From positions 1 to 34,193 of the forward strand of contig JASEGZ010000021.1 of the NCBI GenBank assembly GCA_030018935.1: 34,193 nt of DNA, read 5' to 3'. This DNA comes from Syntrophales bacterium. GTDB lineage: Bacteria; Desulfobacterota; Syntrophia; Syntrophales; CG2-30-49-12. The notes below the pieces were generated by a model that was given only the letters and a program-made list of their open reading frames with translations, had not been told where the DNA came from and did not search any database. Below, piece after piece: positions 1 through 7,268 of this stretch; position 1 is the first letter of the stretch; every line of letters starts with the position of its first letter. A program made the translations under genes and the position numbers.

Positions 1-46
1 TCGTTATGCATTGAAATGATAAGGAAACTGAAATCAGGAAGGTTGG

Positions 47-325
47 ATGAAACTGACATTTGAATGGGATGAAGTTAAGGCAAAAGAGAACCTCATGAAA
101 CACAAGGTGCCCTTCGATGAAGGGAAAACGGTCTTCAATGACCCTTTTCTGCTTACCTATCCAGATGTCGACAATTCTGAAACGGAGGAGCGCTATGTCA
201 ACATCGGTGTGTCCGCTAAAGACCGGGTTCTCGTTTTGATTCATACGGAGAGACAGGGTAAAATACGTATCATAAGTTGCCGCAAAGCAACAGTGCGTGA
301 AAGGAGAGACTATGAAGAAGGCTAA
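47..325 (+). CDS. brnT: BrnT family toxin (DUF497)
   Basis: A 92-residue protein of the BrnT/DUF497 toxin family. These are small RelE-fold ribonucleases that block translation and are held inactive by a downstream-encoded antitoxin. Family features visible are the opening FEWDEVKAKENLMKHKVPFDE (W-D..K...N..KH-V.F.E), the central VFNDP, the ERY..IG segment, and the C-terminal basic stretch IRIISCRKATVRERRDYEE, where family members carry the conserved R...A...ER..Y motif. The ATG is preceded by AGGAAGG four bases upstream. The 3' end overlaps the next reading frame by 14 bases, as expected for a toxin-antitoxin operon. The promoter lies at or before the window edge and cannot be judged. Confidence 0.88.
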   Translation: MKLTFEWDEVKAKENLMKHKVPFDEGKTVFNDPFLLTYPDVDNSETEERYVNIGVSAKDRVLVLIHTERQGKIRIISCRKATVRERRDYEEG

Positions 326-617
326 GACCGAAGAGCCAACAACTGTAGAAGACATGAGACCGGAATACGACTTTTCTACCATGAAGGGTGGGGTCCGAGG
401 CAAGTACTACAAAGCATACCGCGAGGGCCATAAGGTCATCGTTCACAAAGAAGACGGCACCGACACGATACAATACTTCAAGCTTGAAGACGGTGCGGTT
501 ATGGTGGAGCCGGACGTGCGAAAGTACTTCCCCACTTCCGAAGCGGTCAATAAGGCGCTTAGATCGCTGATCGAGATAATTCCGACAAAGAGGAGTGCAT
601 CTGGTCATCGAAAATGA
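312..617 (+). CDS. BrnA-like antitoxin partner of BrnT
   Basis: A 101-residue protein starting inside the end of brnT. The ATG at 312 is chosen over a GTG at 297 because AAGGAGAG (300-307) sits at the right distance before it. The sequence contains MRPEYDFS near residue 20, then GGVRGKYY.AYREGH, and a C-terminal YFPTSEAVNKALRSLIEIIP helix. This layout (an N-terminal toxin-contacting MR..YDFS segment and a C-terminal ribbon-helix-helix-like end with VN.ALR.LI) is typical of antitoxins encoded beside DUF497 toxins. Such proteins usually neutralise the toxin and repress their own operon. Assignment as an antitoxin rests on position and this motif; classical BrnA has a somewhat different C-terminus. 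Confidence 0.72.
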   Translation: MKKAKTEEPTTVEDMRPEYDFSTMKGGVRGKYYKAYREGHKVIVHKEDGTDTIQYFKLEDGAVMVEPDVRKYFPTSEAVNKALRSLIEIIPTKRSASGHRK

Positions 618-623
618 GACTTA

Positions 624-833
624 TTGCATAACCACGGCATCCACCGGATCGGCCATAAAGCCGGCCTCCCGGTGATGCCAGGCGTTACAACATGGAAGCC
701 CTTTCAGGTGACGCACTCTGTTCATCACCCCGCCGTCCCCGCCGAACATACGTTGTTCAACCTCGTTCCCTGCAACCGGGAACTGGAGGTGGCCATGACC
801 CAGTTTCTCGATCGTGCGCCGGATGTTGCTTAA
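624..833 (+). pseudogene. C-terminal fragment of a type III restriction (Res)/DEAD helicase protein
   Basis: This frame is open but has no convincing start or ribosome binding site. Its last 40 residues read like the tail region of type III restriction-modification Res or related DEAD-box helicases: TLFNLVPCNRELEVAMTQFLDRAPDVA resembles the family pattern in which a loop of the form N-V-P-D-x-x-L-E is followed by an A..LD...DV..F.K helix. It stops at 833, before the usual continuation (F.KN...), and nothing upstream encodes the helicase motor. I therefore read it as a remnant left by loss of a larger restriction gene next to the toxin-antitoxin pair. The family assignment is from memory of the motif and is moderate. 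Confidence 0.45.
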
Positions 834-885
834 CTCCTTTTCATGTTATATAAATCCTGAATAAAATTGGTTGCAGGAAAAATAT

Positions 886-2067
886 ATGATCGGTATTTCA
901 AAATTGTACTGTGGAGCGGTAGAGGCCGCTGATGTCCTTCGCTACGGTAGGGAATCGGGAAAACTTCCCTCTCATCTCCTCCAGTTTTCGGCGGACAAAA
1001 AACCCGTGGTTGTTTGGAACACGACCAGACGGTGCAATCTGAAGTGCATCCATTGTTACTCCAGTTCACAGAATATTCATTATGCCGATGAATTAACAAC
1101 AGATGAGGGGAAAAAGTTAATTACCGATTTGGCTGCCTTCGGCTGCCCGGTGATCCTCTTTTCCGGTGGCGAACCCCTGATGCGGGAAGATCTTCCTGAA
1201 TTGGCCCGGTTTGCCGTGGATCAGGGGATGCGGGCCGTGATCTCCACCAACGGCACCTTGATTACTAAGGAAAAAGCGGAAGTATTCAGAGAGATCGGTC
1301 TGTCCTATGTCGGGGTCAGCCTCGATGGCGTCAAAGAGACCCATGACCGGTTCCGGGGGGTCAAGGGGGCCTTTGACACGACGATGAAGGGGATTAGTAT
1401 CTGCCGGGATGCGGGGATCAAGGTAGGCATCCGCTTTACGATGAACAAGAAAAATGCAGGAGATATTCCGGCTATTTTTGATCTCCTTGAAAAGGAAGAC
1501 ATCCCGCGGGTATGTTTCTATCATTTCGTCTATGCGGGCCGCGGATCGAAGCTGATGGAGGAAGACCTGTCCCACGAAGAAACACGGGCAGCCCTAGACC
1601 TCATCATGGACAGGACCCGTGACCTTTTTATCCGGTCAACACCACGGGAGGTCCTGACCGTGGACAACCATGCCGACGGACCTTATCTCTATCTGCGCCT
1701 CCTGAGGGAGGACCCCCGCAGAGCGGCGGAGGTCATGGAACTCTTGCTGATGAATGGGGGAAACAGTTCCGGCCACGGTATCGGTTGTGTGAGCTGGGAT
1801 GGTGAGGTCCATGCGGATCAGTTCTGGAGAGGCTTATCCTTTGGTAATGTAAGGCAGCGTCCCTTTGGCGAGATCTGGATGGATACCTCAAATGAACTGA
1901 TGGCGAAGCTGAAAGATAAAAAACATCATCTGAAGGGAAGATGCGCCACCTGCCGCTGGCTCGCAATCTGTGGGGGTAATTTTCGGGCCAGGGCAGAAGC
2001 GGCTACCGGTGATATATGGGCCCCCGATCCTGCTTGTTATCTTACCGATGATGAGATTAAAGTTTAA
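886..2067 (+). CDS. ahbC: 12,18-didecarboxysiroheme deacetylase (radical SAM)
   Basis: A 393-residue radical SAM enzyme of the alternative, siroheme-dependent heme pathway (Ahb). AhbC removes the two acetate side chains of 12,18-didecarboxysiroheme to give iron-coproporphyrin III. The opening [10 protein letters not shown], then [19 protein letters not shown], is the family's characteristic N-terminus. The radical SAM cluster motif is C50-x3-C54-x2-C57 ([10 protein letters not shown]), followed by the GGEP motif near 100 and STNGTL. A SPASM-like cysteine-rich end ([17 protein letters not shown], then [16 protein letters not shown]) should bind a second Fe-S cluster. The start is the ATG at 886 with AGGAAAA just upstream; a TTG at 871 is also in frame. 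hemB follows after 10 bases, so early and late tetrapyrrole steps are co-expressed. Confidence 0.87.
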   Translation: MIGISKLYCGAVEAADVLRYGRESGKLPSHLLQFSADKKPVVVWNTTRRCNLKCIHCYSSSQNIHYADELTTDEGKKLITDLAAFGCPVILFSGGEPLMREDLPELARFAVDQGMRAVISTNGTLITKEKAEVFREIGLSYVGVSLDGVKETHDRFRGVKGAFDTTMKGISICRDAGIKVGIRFTMNKKNAGDIPAIFDLLEKEDIPRVCFYHFVYAGRGSKLMEEDLSHEETRAALDLIMDRTRDLFIRSTPREVLTVDNHADGPYLYLRLLREDPRRAAEVMELLLMNGGNSSGHGIGCVSWDGEVHADQFWRGLSFGNVRQRPFGEIWMDTSNELMAKLKDKKHHLKGRCATCRWLAICGGNFRARAEAATGDIWAPDPACYLTDDEIKV

Positions 2068-2077
2068 GGAGGAGACG

Positions 2078-3052
2078 ATGTATTTCCCGAGTTATCGGCC
2101 AAGGCGATTGAGAAAGAATGAAAATTTCCGGAGGATGATCAGAGAAACCAATCTGTCTGTGGATGATCTGGTCTATCCCCTCTTTGTGGTCCCCGGCAGG
2201 GGAATCAAAAAGCCGATTGCTTCTATGCCCGGTCATTTCCAGATGTCCTGCGATCATATAGTCAAGGAAGTGCAGAAGACAAAAGAGATGGGTATACCGG
2301 CGGTGCTCCTTTTCGGCATTCCTGAGAAGAAGGATGAAGTAGCATCGGGCGCCTTCGCTAAAGATGGGATCGTTCAGCAGGCGATAAGGAAGATCAAGAA
2401 CGGGGTTTCCGATATCCTGGTAATTACCGATGTTTGCCTCTGTGAATACACCAGCCATGGTCATTGCGGGATGATCAAGAAGGGGGATATAGATAATGAC
2501 ACTACCCTTGAGGTCCTTGCAGAAACCGCCATCTCTCACGCCAGGGCAGGCGCTGATATGGTTGCCCCTTCGGCCATGATGGATGGCCAGGTGAGCGCTA
2601 TTCGGGAGACCCTCGATGAGGCAGGATATGAAGATCTGCCGATCATGGCCTACTCAGCCAAATACGCCTCCTGTTTTTATGGGCCTTTCCGTGAGGCCGC
2701 CGAAAGTACCCCGCAGTTTGGCGACAGAAGGTCCTATCAGATGGATGCAGCCAACAGTGATGAGGCGATCCGGGAGATGACCCTCGACGTGGAAGAGGGT
2801 GCCGATATTATTATGGTAAAGCCCGCCCTCCCGTATCTTGATATTATCCGTCGGGCGCGGGAGGAATTCGACTTACCCCTTGCCGCCTATAATGTCAGCG
2901 GGGAGTTTGCCATGATCAAAGCGGCTGCCGCTTCTGGCTGGATTGATGGGGAGAGGGCAATGATGGAGGTCCTGACCTCTATAAAAAGGGCCGGGGCGGA
3001 TATCATCATCACCTATTTTGCCCGGGATGCGGCAGGAGTACTCCAGAGGTAA
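2078..3052 (+). CDS. hemB: Porphobilinogen synthase (delta-aminolevulinic acid dehydratase)
   Basis: A 324-residue cytoplasmic enzyme that condenses two 5-aminolevulinate molecules to porphobilinogen, the first common pyrrole of heme, siroheme and corrinoids. The start at 2078 has an excellent GGAGGAG at 2068-2074, directly after the ahbC stop. The N-terminal arm ([19 protein letters not shown]) is standard. The metal site is visible as D-V-C120-L-C122-E-Y-T-S-H-G-H-C130, the three-cysteine form that binds catalytic zinc. The two Schiff-base lysines are K195 ([16 protein letters not shown]) and K248 ([10 protein letters not shown]). Length is normal. A longer reading frame extends upstream to 1970 inside ahbC but has no support as a start. 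Confidence 0.97.
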   Translation: MYFPSYRPRRLRKNENFRRMIRETNLSVDDLVYPLFVVPGRGIKKPIASMPGHFQMSCDHIVKEVQKTKEMGIPAVLLFGIPEKKDEVASGAFAKDGIVQQAIRKIKNGVSDILVITDVCLCEYTSHGHCGMIKKGDIDNDTTLEVLAETAISHARAGADMVAPSAMMDGQVSAIRETLDEAGYEDLPIMAYSAKYASCFYGPFREAAESTPQFGDRRSYQMDAANSDEAIREMTLDVEEGADIIMVKPALPYLDIIRRAREEFDLPLAAYNVSGEFAMIKAAAASGWIDGERAMMEVLTSIKRAGADIIITYFARDAAGVLQR

Positions 3053-3108
3053 TTTTGACCGGCCTTCAGTTAAAGCTTCCCGCACCAACCCGCCCGCGCG
3101 GCGGCAGA

Positions 3109-3591
3109 TCAGTTTTCTTCTTCACGTAGGATATCTACAACCTCAAATTCTCTGATGCCTCCCGGTGTTTTGACCTTGATATTATCACCGATGCTCTTAC
3201 CGATCAGCGCCTTTCCTATGGGAGAGGTTACAGAAATTTTATTTTCACTAACATCAGATTCAAGGGGACCAACCAGTTGATATTTTATGTCATTTCCTGT
3301 GGCGACATCTTCAATGACAACCAATGAGCCAAAGACGACCCTGTCATTGTTGAGACCCTTTAAGTCAATGATGTTTGACAGGGCAAGATTATTTTCCATC
3401 TCCTGCACCTTGCCCTGAATGAAAGCCTGCCTTTCCTTGGCCGCCGCATATTCTGCATTTTCCGATATATCTCCGTGGGCTCTGGCTTCCTCAATATCTC
3501 TTATATTTTCAGGTATTGAAACTGTCTTCAGATATTCCAATTCTCTCTTTAATTTTTCAAACCCCGCTTTTGTAATAGGTATCTTCTCCAT
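3109..3591 (-). CDS. greA: Transcription elongation factor GreA
   Basis: A 160-residue GreA. It enters the secondary channel of RNA polymerase and stimulates cleavage of backtracked transcripts. The N-terminal coiled-coil hairpin (residues about 1-75) ends in the acidic tip motif GDISENAEY that positions Mg2+ at the polymerase active site. The C-terminal FKBP-like domain has the usual SPIGKALIGK and GD.IKVKTPGG segments. The start codon is preceded by GGAGGGGGAGAAGG. It converges with hemB (56 bases between stops) and diverges from moaA. A plausible promoter lies at 3678-3706. Confidence 0.97.
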   Translation of the reverse strand: MEKIPITKAGFEKLKRELEYLKTVSIPENIRDIEEARAHGDISENAEYAAAKERQAFIQGKVQEMENNLALSNIIDLKGLNNDRVVFGSLVVIEDVATGNDIKYQLVGPLESDVSENKISVTSPIGKALIGKSIGDNIKVKTPGGIREFEVVDILREEEN

Positions 3592-3677
3592 ACACCTTCT
3601 CCCCCTCCAATCACGGCTTCACATGACAGACTGGCAACCCTCTCGGTGCTCAATCGTAGCCATATTACCGTCCGTAA

Positions 3678-3706
3678 TTTTTAATGGAGAAATTTACCGG
3701 TGTCAA
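3678..3706 (-). promoter_or_regulatory. Putative sigma-70 promoter for greA
   Basis: On the minus strand, TTGACA (3706-3701), 17 bases, then TAAAAA (3683-3678). The -35 is perfect and the spacing ideal; the -10 matches 4 of 6. It lies about 87 bases before the greA start. A second TTGACA copy sits about 14 bases further upstream, around 3715-3720. Confidence 0.5.
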
Positions 3707-3738
3707 GGGTGATTTGTCAAGGCTGTGTTATCCCTTTC

Positions 3739-3767
3739 TTGCGAAGTTTTCTGAATTGTGTTAAAAA
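3739..3767 (+). promoter_or_regulatory. Putative promoter for moaA operon
   Basis: TTGCGA (3739-3744), a 17-base spacer, then TAAAAA (3762-3767), about 54 bases before the chosen moaA start. Both hexamers are imperfect. No molybdenum-cofactor riboswitch-like fold was evident in the spacer. Confidence 0.35.
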
Positions 3768-3820
3768 TTAAACCATTGAGTTGTTAACCATGCCGGCAAA
3801 TGGAGTGTATCACGGGGCGT

Positions 3821-4837
3821 ATGCTTGATAAATACGATAGGGATATTAATTACCTGAGGATATCGGTCACAGACAGGTGCAACCTTCGTTGCGTTTACTG
3901 TACCCCCAGGGAGGGGCGATCTCTGTTGGGACATGATGATATCCTCCGATATGAAGAAATACTAAGGGTCATCAGAGTGGCTGTGAAGATGGGGGTTGTC
4001 AAGGTCAGGGTGACCGGTGGTGAGCCCCTCGTCAGGCGTAGCATTGTAGATTTCATTGCCTCCCTGAAGACGATAAAAGGTATTGATGACATTAGCCTGA
4101 CGACGAACGGTATCCTCCTTGAGGCATTTGCAGAGAGGCTCTTTAATGCCGGTATGAAACGGATCAATATAAGTCTCGATTCTTTGAATGCCAGCAAATA
4201 CACCCGTATTACCAGAGGAGGTGATCTGGACGCAGTTCTTCGGGGTATTGATGAAGTATACAGGGTCGGTTTTTTGCCTATCAAGATCAATACTGTGGCC
4301 ATAAAAGGATTTAATGACGATGAAGTGCTGGATTTTGCAAGACTGACCCTCTATAAGCCGTATCAGATCAGGTTCATTGAGTTGATGCCGATAGGTGAGG
4401 CAGGCATGGAGAATAACGGCAGATATCTATCCAACGATATCATTAGGGAGAGAATCAACAGGCTTTACCGGCTCGAACCTGTCAATGGCAATCAGGAGCC
4501 AGAGGTCGGAGGTCAGGGATTGCCGCTCAGTGGCCCTGCACGGATGTACAGGATTACAGGTGGTGTGGGAGAGATTGGTTTCATAAGTCCGGTAAGCCGC
4601 CAGTTCTGTCTATCGTGTAACCGGCTCCGTCTCACCGCGGATGGTCATCTGCGGGCGTGTCTACTTTCAGATGAAGAGGTAGACCTGAAGGGTCCGCTGC
4701 AGGACGGATGTTCTGATGTGGAGTTAGAAGGGCTTATAAAAAGGGTAATTGCCGGAAAACCGGTACAATACAGTATGGCCTGTAATGAAAACCACATCAA
4801 AAAATGCATGCGAGAGATGTCTTCCATAGGTGGATGA
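3821..4837 (+). CDS. moaA: GTP 3',8-cyclase MoaA
   Basis: A radical SAM enzyme catalysing the first step of molybdenum cofactor synthesis, converting GTP to 3',8-cyclo-GTP. The N-terminal [4Fe-4S] motif is TDRCNLRCVYC (C-x3-C-x2-C). GGEP follows (VTGGEPLVRR), then TTNG and the ISLDS segment. The second cluster is C-x2-C-x13-C in CLSCNRLRLTADGHLRAC. The protein ends in SSIGG, the double-glycine tail required by MoaA. A small insertion of about 15 residues (NGNQEPEVGGQGLPLSG) precedes the MYRI strand. The ATG at 3821 gives the family's usual start (D-x-x-x-R-x-I-N-Y-L-R-I-S-V-T-D-R); an in-frame ATG at 3800 would add seven residues. Neither has a strong ribosome binding site. Its end overlaps the longest version of the next frame. 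Confidence 0.94.
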   Translation: MLDKYDRDINYLRISVTDRCNLRCVYCTPREGRSLLGHDDILRYEEILRVIRVAVKMGVVKVRVTGGEPLVRRSIVDFIASLKTIKGIDDISLTTNGILLEAFAERLFNAGMKRINISLDSLNASKYTRITRGGDLDAVLRGIDEVYRVGFLPIKINTVAIKGFNDDEVLDFARLTLYKPYQIRFIELMPIGEAGMENNGRYLSNDIIRERINRLYRLEPVNGNQEPEVGGQGLPLSGPARMYRITGGVGEIGFISPVSRQFCLSCNRLRLTADGHLRACLLSDEEVDLKGPLQDGCSDVELEGLIKRVIAGKPVQYSMACNENHIKKCMREMSSIGG

Positions 4838-4860
4838 GGAGCGGCGAGAGGGGGGAAGAG

Positions 4861-5628
4861 ATGATTTTTAGTGAGGAGATAGCCAGGTCTTACGATGACT
4901 GGCTTCAGACACCCATCGGGTGTTATATTGATGGGAGGGAAAAGGAACTGATCCTTGCTCTCACCGTGCCGAGGGACGGCGAGAGGCTTCTTGACGTGGG
5001 CTGCGGTACAGGTGAGCATCTGCTCCTCTTCCGGGAAAAAGGTTGTGATGTGACGGGGATCGAACCGTCACCATTTATGCTTGAAGTAGCCAAGCAAAAA
5101 CTCGGCAATCGAGCAGACTTCCATAAGGGGAAGGCCGAGGATCTCCCCTTTTCCGATAATGAATTCGATATCGTAACTTTGATTACCTCTCTCGAGTTTG
5201 CCGATGATCCCGAAAAGGCGATATCAGAGGCCATCAGGGTGTCACGGGACCGGGTCTTTCTCGGCGTCCTGAACAAATACTCTCTCCTCGGTGCCCAGCG
5301 GAGGTTAAAGTTGTTCGGCCCATCTGTGTATCACAGTGCCCGCTTTTTTCATATTGCTGAATTGACTACTATGGTGAGGAATCAGCTCCGTGGTGTCCAT
5401 ATCAAGTGGGGAAGTGTTATTTTTCTGCCCTACGGCTGCTATAAGTTTGCCAGAGTCATGGAAGAATCTATCCCGGTAATGAAAAATCCCTTCGGTGCCT
5501 TTGTCGGTCTGTCGTTTCCCGTCACCTTTATGTACAGGACGGTCCAGGATATCATCAGGAAACCCTTTAAGATAAAGGCAGAAAGTAGATATCCGGCGCG
5601 GGGAATTGTAAAGGAAATGAAGGAATGA
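4861..5628 (+). CDS. Class I SAM-dependent methyltransferase
   Basis: A 255-residue soluble methyltransferase of the Methyltransf_11 (UbiE/BioC-like) type. Motif I is LLDVGCGTGEHLL near residue 45, with the acidic ribose-binding residue in VTGIEPSPFML, motif II/III around EDLPFSDNEFDIVTLITSLEFADDPEKA, and then a long C-terminal part predicted to hold the substrate. The start at 4861 is chosen because GAGGGGGGAAGAG precedes it; an in-frame ATG at 4804 overlaps moaA. The stop overlaps the amrS start (ATGA), so the two are probably translationally coupled. The substrate cannot be told from sequence. The tight link to amrS suggests a shared pathway, but this is inference. Confidence 0.85.
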   Translation: MIFSEEIARSYDDWLQTPIGCYIDGREKELILALTVPRDGERLLDVGCGTGEHLLLFREKGCDVTGIEPSPFMLEVAKQKLGNRADFHKGKAEDLPFSDNEFDIVTLITSLEFADDPEKAISEAIRVSRDRVFLGVLNKYSLLGAQRRLKLFGPSVYHSARFFHIAELTTMVRNQLRGVHIKWGSVIFLPYGCYKFARVMEESIPVMKNPFGAFVGLSFPVTFMYRTVQDIIRKPFKIKAESRYPARGIVKEMKE

Positions 5629-6635
5629 TGCGAGAAGCTATGCTATATGAAAAGATGGATGACGGCAAGGTGAAATGCCATCTCTGCAGTCACAGGTGCA
5701 GGATCGTCCCTTCGAAGCGTGGTATATGCGGGGTGCGGGAAAACAGGGAAGGGATACTTTACACTCTGGTCTATGGGATGATCGTTGCGGAGAATGTTGA
5801 TCCCATAGAAAAGAAACCTCTTTTTCATCTCTGGCCGGGATCAAGATCATTTTCCATCGCCACGGTGGGGTGTAATTTCCGTTGTTCCTTCTGTCAGAAC
5901 CACGATATCTCGCAGATACCCCGGGAGACGGGAAACATTGCGGGACGGGAGACCTCCCCTGTAGATGTTGTGGAAAGGGCTGTGAGGACGGGATCGAGGA
6001 CTATTGCCTACACCTACACGGAGCCTACCGTTTTTTTTGAATTTGCCTATGATATTGCCCGCATTGCCCATGAAAGGGGATTAAAGAATGTCTTTGTGAC
6101 CAACGGTTTCATGACCGAAGAGACCCTGGAGGTTATTGCACCCTATCTGGATGCGGCCAATGTGGATATGAAGTCTTTCCAGGATGATTTTTATAAAAAA
6201 AGGTGCGGGGCACGTCTGACACCGGTTCTTACCAGCTTAAGGAAGATGAAGAGTCTGGGTATCTGGGTGGAGGTGACCACCCTTCTCATCCCCGGTTTAA
6301 ATGACAGCGAAGAGGAACTCCGGCAGATTGCCGAATTCATTTATTCAATCGGGGCGGAGACCCCTTGGCATATCAGTCGTTTTCATCCACAATATAAAAT
6401 GAATACATTACCTCTCACGCCTGTTGAGACGATACACCAGGCCGCGCGCATCGGCAAGGCGTGCGGACTTAAGTATGTTTATGTTGGCAATGTGCCGGGG
6501 GATGAGGGGGAGGATACGGTATGTCCCCATTGTGGGGAACTTCTCATAGACCGCTACGGCTTCTATATTGAAAAGATTCGTCTCCAGGGATCAAACTGCC
6601 CCCAATGCGGTACCGCTCTGGATGGGATATTCTAA
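5625..6635 (+). CDS. amrS: AmmeMemoRadiSam system radical SAM enzyme
   Basis: A 336-residue radical SAM protein of the AmrS (pyruvate-formate-lyase-activating-like) family, often encoded near AmmeA and Memo homologues. The N-terminal zinc-finger-like motif is CHLCSHRCRIVPSKRGICGVREN. The cluster motif is CNFRCSFCQN (C-x3-C-x2-C), preceded by the family phrase KPLFHLWPGS. TYTEPT, FVTNGF, NVDMKSF and WHISRFHP are also typical. The C-terminus carries a second zinc-ribbon-like pair (CPHCG ... CPQCG). The start overlaps the methyltransferase stop by four bases. No AmmeA or Memo gene is in this window, so partners must be elsewhere if present. The physiological substrate of the family is not firmly known. 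Confidence 0.88.
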   Translation: MMREAMLYEKMDDGKVKCHLCSHRCRIVPSKRGICGVRENREGILYTLVYGMIVAENVDPIEKKPLFHLWPGSRSFSIATVGCNFRCSFCQNHDISQIPRETGNIAGRETSPVDVVERAVRTGSRTIAYTYTEPTVFFEFAYDIARIAHERGLKNVFVTNGFMTEETLEVIAPYLDAANVDMKSFQDDFYKKRCGARLTPVLTSLRKMKSLGIWVEVTTLLIPGLNDSEEELRQIAEFIYSIGAETPWHISRFHPQYKMNTLPLTPVETIHQAARIGKACGLKYVYVGNVPGDEGEDTVCPHCGELLIDRYGFYIEKIRLQGSNCPQCGTALDGIF

Positions 6636-6892
6636 GGGGTTACCGGGTTTTTCCAGTCCATATTTTCATCTTCGTAAGATTGAGACAGCACCTCCCTGGC
6701 CTTCTCGAGACAAGCGGCAGGAACCAGAATCTCCACTCCACCCAGGCCATCAATCGTGACTGCATAAATTGTCCCTGCTACGTCATATTTCAATCGGGTG
6801 GGGATACCTTCCGTCTTTAACCTTCCCATGATGATGTACGCATTGGTCATACCCGACGCCGTATGGACAATTTCCCATTTTTCCTCGTCCAC
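6632..6892 (-). CDS. DUF2007-like small protein
   Basis: An 86-residue protein with the DUF2007 (putative signal-transducing) fold pattern: an opening WEIVHTASGMTNAYIIMGRLKTEGIPTRL, a central strand VTIDGLGGVEILVP, and a final helix CLEKAREVLSQ. This resembles a small ferredoxin-like alpha/beta domain in which A..I...L...GI.......I.G.GGV.I.VP...A...L is conserved. The start is taken as GTG at 6892 because AGAGGAG lies about 8 bases upstream; an earlier GTG at 6910 is also in frame. It converges on amrS with the two stop codons overlapping. Function is unknown; no partner is evident. Confidence 0.65.
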   Translation of the reverse strand: MDEEKWEIVHTASGMTNAYIIMGRLKTEGIPTRLKYDVAGTIYAVTIDGLGGVEILVPAACLEKAREVLSQSYEDENMDWKNPVTP

Positions 6893-6990
6893 CCTGTCAT
6901 CTCCTCTCACTTTTTCCCGGGGGATCGCCGGGATAAACTCTGGCGGTCTCGTCTTACCATCTATGATCGTTACTTCTTATACCACTTTTT

Positions 6991-7116
6991 TCTGCGAATT
7001 CCCAGATTATCCTGGTTACCCATAACAAGAGGACCATGGAGGTCGCCGAGAACCTGTACGGCGTTACGATGGCCAGGCAAGGTATTTCCACCGTGGTTTC
7101 TGTAAATCTCAACTAA
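6991..7116 (+). pseudogene. Remnant of SMC C-terminus (chromosome segregation ATPase)
   Basis: The frame from 6991 to a TAA at 7114-7116 encodes about 41 residues that match the very end of [23 protein letters not shown], then [21 protein letters not shown]. The H-loop (THNKRTM) and LYGVTM...G.S..VSV.L are diagnostic of the SMC ATPase head. There is a stop (TGA, 6964) a short way upstream in the same frame, and I could not find the Walker B/signature region in any frame. The fragment therefore cannot be a working gene. smc and ftsY are neighbours in many bacteria, so this looks like the decayed 3' end of an ancestral smc-ftsY pair. Confidence 0.72.
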
Positions 7117-7140
7117 TCCTTCCCCAGGATAATTCTACCC

Positions 7141-7170
7141 TTTACAACTCCTGATAAAAATGGTTATAGA
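7141..7170 (+). promoter_or_regulatory. Putative promoter for ftsY
   Basis: TTTACA (7141-7146), 18 bases, TATAGA (7165-7170). This lies just after the smc remnant and about 100 bases before the ftsY start. The match is moderate. The stretch 6893-7268 holds no intact gene, only the smc remnant, this site and the hairpin repeat downstream. Confidence 0.35.
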
Positions 7171-7198
7171 GAAAATGCGACAATATCGCTGAAAGCTG

Positions 7199-7245
7199 TC
7201 AGGCATCAGCCAATACCGGGCAACTGAATAATTCCTGATGTCTGA
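7199..7245 (+). repeat. Inverted CAG-heptamer pair (hairpin) before ftsY
   Basis: TCAGGCATCAG (7199-7209) pairs with CTGATGTCTGA (7235-7245): 11 base pairs with one G-U and a 25-base loop. Each arm is built from 7-base units beginning CAG (CAGGCAT, then CAGCCAA, on the plus strand; CAGACAT, then CAGGAAT, on the minus strand). This is the same repeat family seen at four other spacers in this window. It would lie in the ftsY leader. Confidence 0.6.
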
Positions 7246-7268
7246 TAATGGAAGGGAAGGATTTGGAA

